In this document: positions 51,731 to 53,028 of the stretch, piece by piece
How positions within the stretch are numbered: the stretch's first letter is position 1
How the letters are laid out: every line of letters starts with the position of its first letter
Assembly: GCA_021796535.1 (NCBI GenBank)
Contig: JAKABW010000003.1
Coordinates: 1-53,028 of the forward strand
Direction: 5' to 3'
DNA length: 53,028 bases
Source: Actinomycetes bacterium
GTDB lineage: Bacteria; Actinomycetota; Acidimicrobiia; Acidimicrobiales; Bog-793
Notes under the pieces: model-generated
The model's database searches: none
The model's input: the letters and a program-made list of their open reading frames with translations, nothing else
Told to the model about the DNA's origin: nothing
Position numbers and translations under genes: made by a program

Positions 51731-53028
51731 TCAGATCCCAAAATGAGCAAACATTCGCGCTCCCGGGCCAAACCCGAATCCGGGTCCGGGCAAGGCAGGA
51801 ACTCCTTTGGTGGGCAAGGCAGGGTTGGCGTTTTGTGCCAATTGCAAAGCCTGCTGCGGGAACCAAGCCCCGGCTGCCGGATCCACCATACCCCACAACG
51901 GATCAAAAGCAGCTTGTCCGGAAGAAGTGGTAGGCCATCCGGGCTGAGTGTAGTTGCTGTAATCCCAAGCCCTGGCTCCCCCGGCGGAATCGCACTGACC
52001 GTCAGACTGTCCCGGCGTCTTTACCCAAAGATAGGCATCCAGCAAAGGCGTGCCCGTATCGGTGCTCGGAGCAAGACCAAGCCCGGCACCGGGCGGGTTG
52101 CACCAGCTGCCGGCGGCCAAGGCAGACACCACGCTTGCCGGTTGATTGTAAGGTGCACCGGCATAGGCCGACATATTGTTGGGACCCTGCCCGTTGCGGC
52201 TGGTATCGATCACGAAATGGGTGGTAGCCACGGCGGTTCCCATGTTGGCCGCATACCATGCCGTCGACAACCCCCAAGTGCTGAAGTTCGACTGGGTGGC
52301 GGGATAGTACTGACTTGCGCAGTAGTTGTAATGACCGAGACGCCATCCGCCTTGCTCGGGATCGTTGGCAAACGCAATGCAGTCCGAAATCCACGTACCG
52401 TAGTCGATCAGCTCAGGCGTAGGTTGGTAGTTGGAAACGTTCAGAAAAAACCCTTGCGCTCTTTGCACTCCGGCTTGCACCAATTCCTGAGATATTTGTC
52501 CCACATTCAGCCATGCGCTGTGTGTGCCGTCTAAATAAACACTGGTCTGCGGGTCTTGTTCAAGTACGGTAACACCGTAATTCAGTTCGGCGTAACGGGC
52601 GGTGTCGGTGAACGGATAATTTTGAGCCGAACAGGTTGAAGGAAGCAGCCCCAAACTGTCCGGTTCCAACAACACGACGGCTTTCCCGTTCCCGATGCCT
52701 GCCGCCACGGCGCTGATCCAAGCCTCGTAATCCGCTTGGTTTAAAGCCCCGCCGGCAGAATACTGGGCACAGTCCCTGCCCGGAATATTGTAAGCCACGA
52801 AAACGGGAACGCTTCTTTGCACTGCGGCTTCAAACATGGTGGTCCTGACCTGAGCCTCGACTTGCGCCGGAGTACCTCCCGTAAGCCACACCGCCTGAGG
52901 TGTCATTTCCATTTCCGCAATCAACTTGGCATCTTTCACGTTCCCTTGTCGAAGCAACTGCCTGGCTTGGCTGACGGCACAGGGCTGTGCCGGCGGCACA
53001 AACAGCTTGGCGTTACCCAATGCGTGAC
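51731..53028 (-). CDS. Glycoside hydrolase family 6 cellulase, 5' end cut by window
   Basis: The frame is open to the right edge, so the N-terminus (probably signal peptide and linker or binding module) is missing. The remaining 432 residues or so hold the GH6 core: VFVAYNIPGRDCAQYSAGGA with the conserved Asp, LEPDSLGLLPSTC with the acid Asp, VYLDGTHSAWLNVGQ, HFVIDTSRNGQGPNN, WCNPPGAGLG and LDAYLWVKTPGQSDGQCD. Cys pairs near both loops are kept, as in secreted enzymes. GH6 enzymes are cellobiohydrolases or endoglucanases that cut beta-1,4-glucan with inversion. Which of the two cannot be told. The C-terminal tail is Pro/Gly-rich and short. GH6 is mainly actinobacterial and fungal. Confidence 0.93.
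   Translation of the reverse strand, partial: HALGNAKLFVPPAQPCAVSQARQLLRQGNVKDAKLIAEMEMTPQAVWLTGGTPAQVEAQVRTTMFEAAVQRSVPVFVAYNIPGRDCAQYSAGGALNQADYEAWISAVAAGIGNGKAVVLLEPDSLGLLPSTCSAQNYPFTDTARYAELNYGVTVLEQDPQTSVYLDGTHSAWLNVGQISQELVQAGVQRAQGFFLNVSNYQPTPELIDYGTWISDCIAFANDPEQGGWRLGHYNYCASQYYPATQSNFSTWGLSTAWYAANMGTAVATTHFVIDTSRNGQGPNNMSAYAGAPYNQPASVVSALAAGSWCNPPGAGLGLAPSTDTGTPLLDAYLWVKTPGQSDGQCDSAGGARAWDYSNYTQPGWPTTSSGQAAFDPLWGMVDPAAGAWFPQQALQLAQNANPALPTKGVPALPGPGFGFGPGARMFAHFGI

Noticed and set aside
51572-52534. 320-codon plus-strand frame opposite the cellulase
   Set aside because: It is antisense to a clear GH6 catalytic domain and Arg/Ser-rich as expected of a shadow frame.

Overview
The window looks like a mid-GC actinobacterial chromosome. 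Supporting signs are a tandem pair of ArsA/Get3-like ATPases, a GH6 cellulase, an Acidothermus-type II-C Cas9, a Sfp-type PPTase with a tetronate cluster, and the housekeeping order tig-clpP-clpX-folC-ndk next to groES-groEL. Acidimicrobiia is a plausible class, but that is only an inference.

Layout. (1) 1-4355 is a decayed mobile region. It holds two transposase remnants, a DUF1778/GNAT toxin-antitoxin pair with its own operator, a hypothetical gene with an in-frame amber codon, a Tn3-like three-subsite res region beside a frameshifted serine resolvase, and an FRG-domain gene. It ends at a 47-nt copy of the 3' part of tRNA-Gly(UCC), the typical scar of an element integrated into a tRNA gene. 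(2) 4698-24574 is a biosynthetic cluster read almost wholly from the minus strand, with overlapping stops and starts and a divergent TetR regulator. It pairs an FAAL, two acyl-CoA dehydrogenase-like proteins, an ACP and a single KS-AT-ACP module with the complete tetronate set: FkbH glyceryl transferase, glyceryl ACP, KAS III, stand-alone E2-type acyltransferase and alpha/beta hydrolase. The inferred product is a 3-acyl-5-methylene tetronate with an unsaturated side chain. A FAD monooxygenase, PPTase, type II thioesterase, SRPBCC protein, DUF4260 protein and MFS exporter complete it. (3) 24745-43814 is housekeeping: nadE, a transglutaminase/alpha-E/ATP-grasp trio, an ArsR-AHSA1 pair, groES-groEL under CIRCE, a second short groES, glutaredoxin, ndk, folC, clpX, clpP, tig, tRNA-Pro(UGG), two ArsA-like ATPases, a lone receiver domain, a CorC-like CBS protein and tRNA-Pro(CGG).

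(4) 43976-51117 is a complete type II-C CRISPR-Cas locus. A 37-repeat array on the plus strand faces cas9-cas1-cas2 on the minus strand, and a long symmetrical hairpin separates them. A tracrRNA gene sits upstream of cas9. Its anti-repeat pairs with the first 15 bases of the CRISPR repeat, and it has a hairpin and a terminator. An extended -10 box of form TGNTAYACT occurs in every repeat, in front of the tracrRNA and in front of cas9. This suggests that each spacer has its own promoter and that the cas9 mRNA is leaderless. (5) 51731-53028 is a GH6 cellulase cut by the window edge.

The most interesting items are the FAAL/ACAD-primed tetronate cluster and the promoter-in-repeat CRISPR architecture. 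Next come the tRNA-Gly attachment scar, the intact res site beside a dead resolvase, and the twin groES genes. No database or folding software was used. All family calls come from motifs and gene context.
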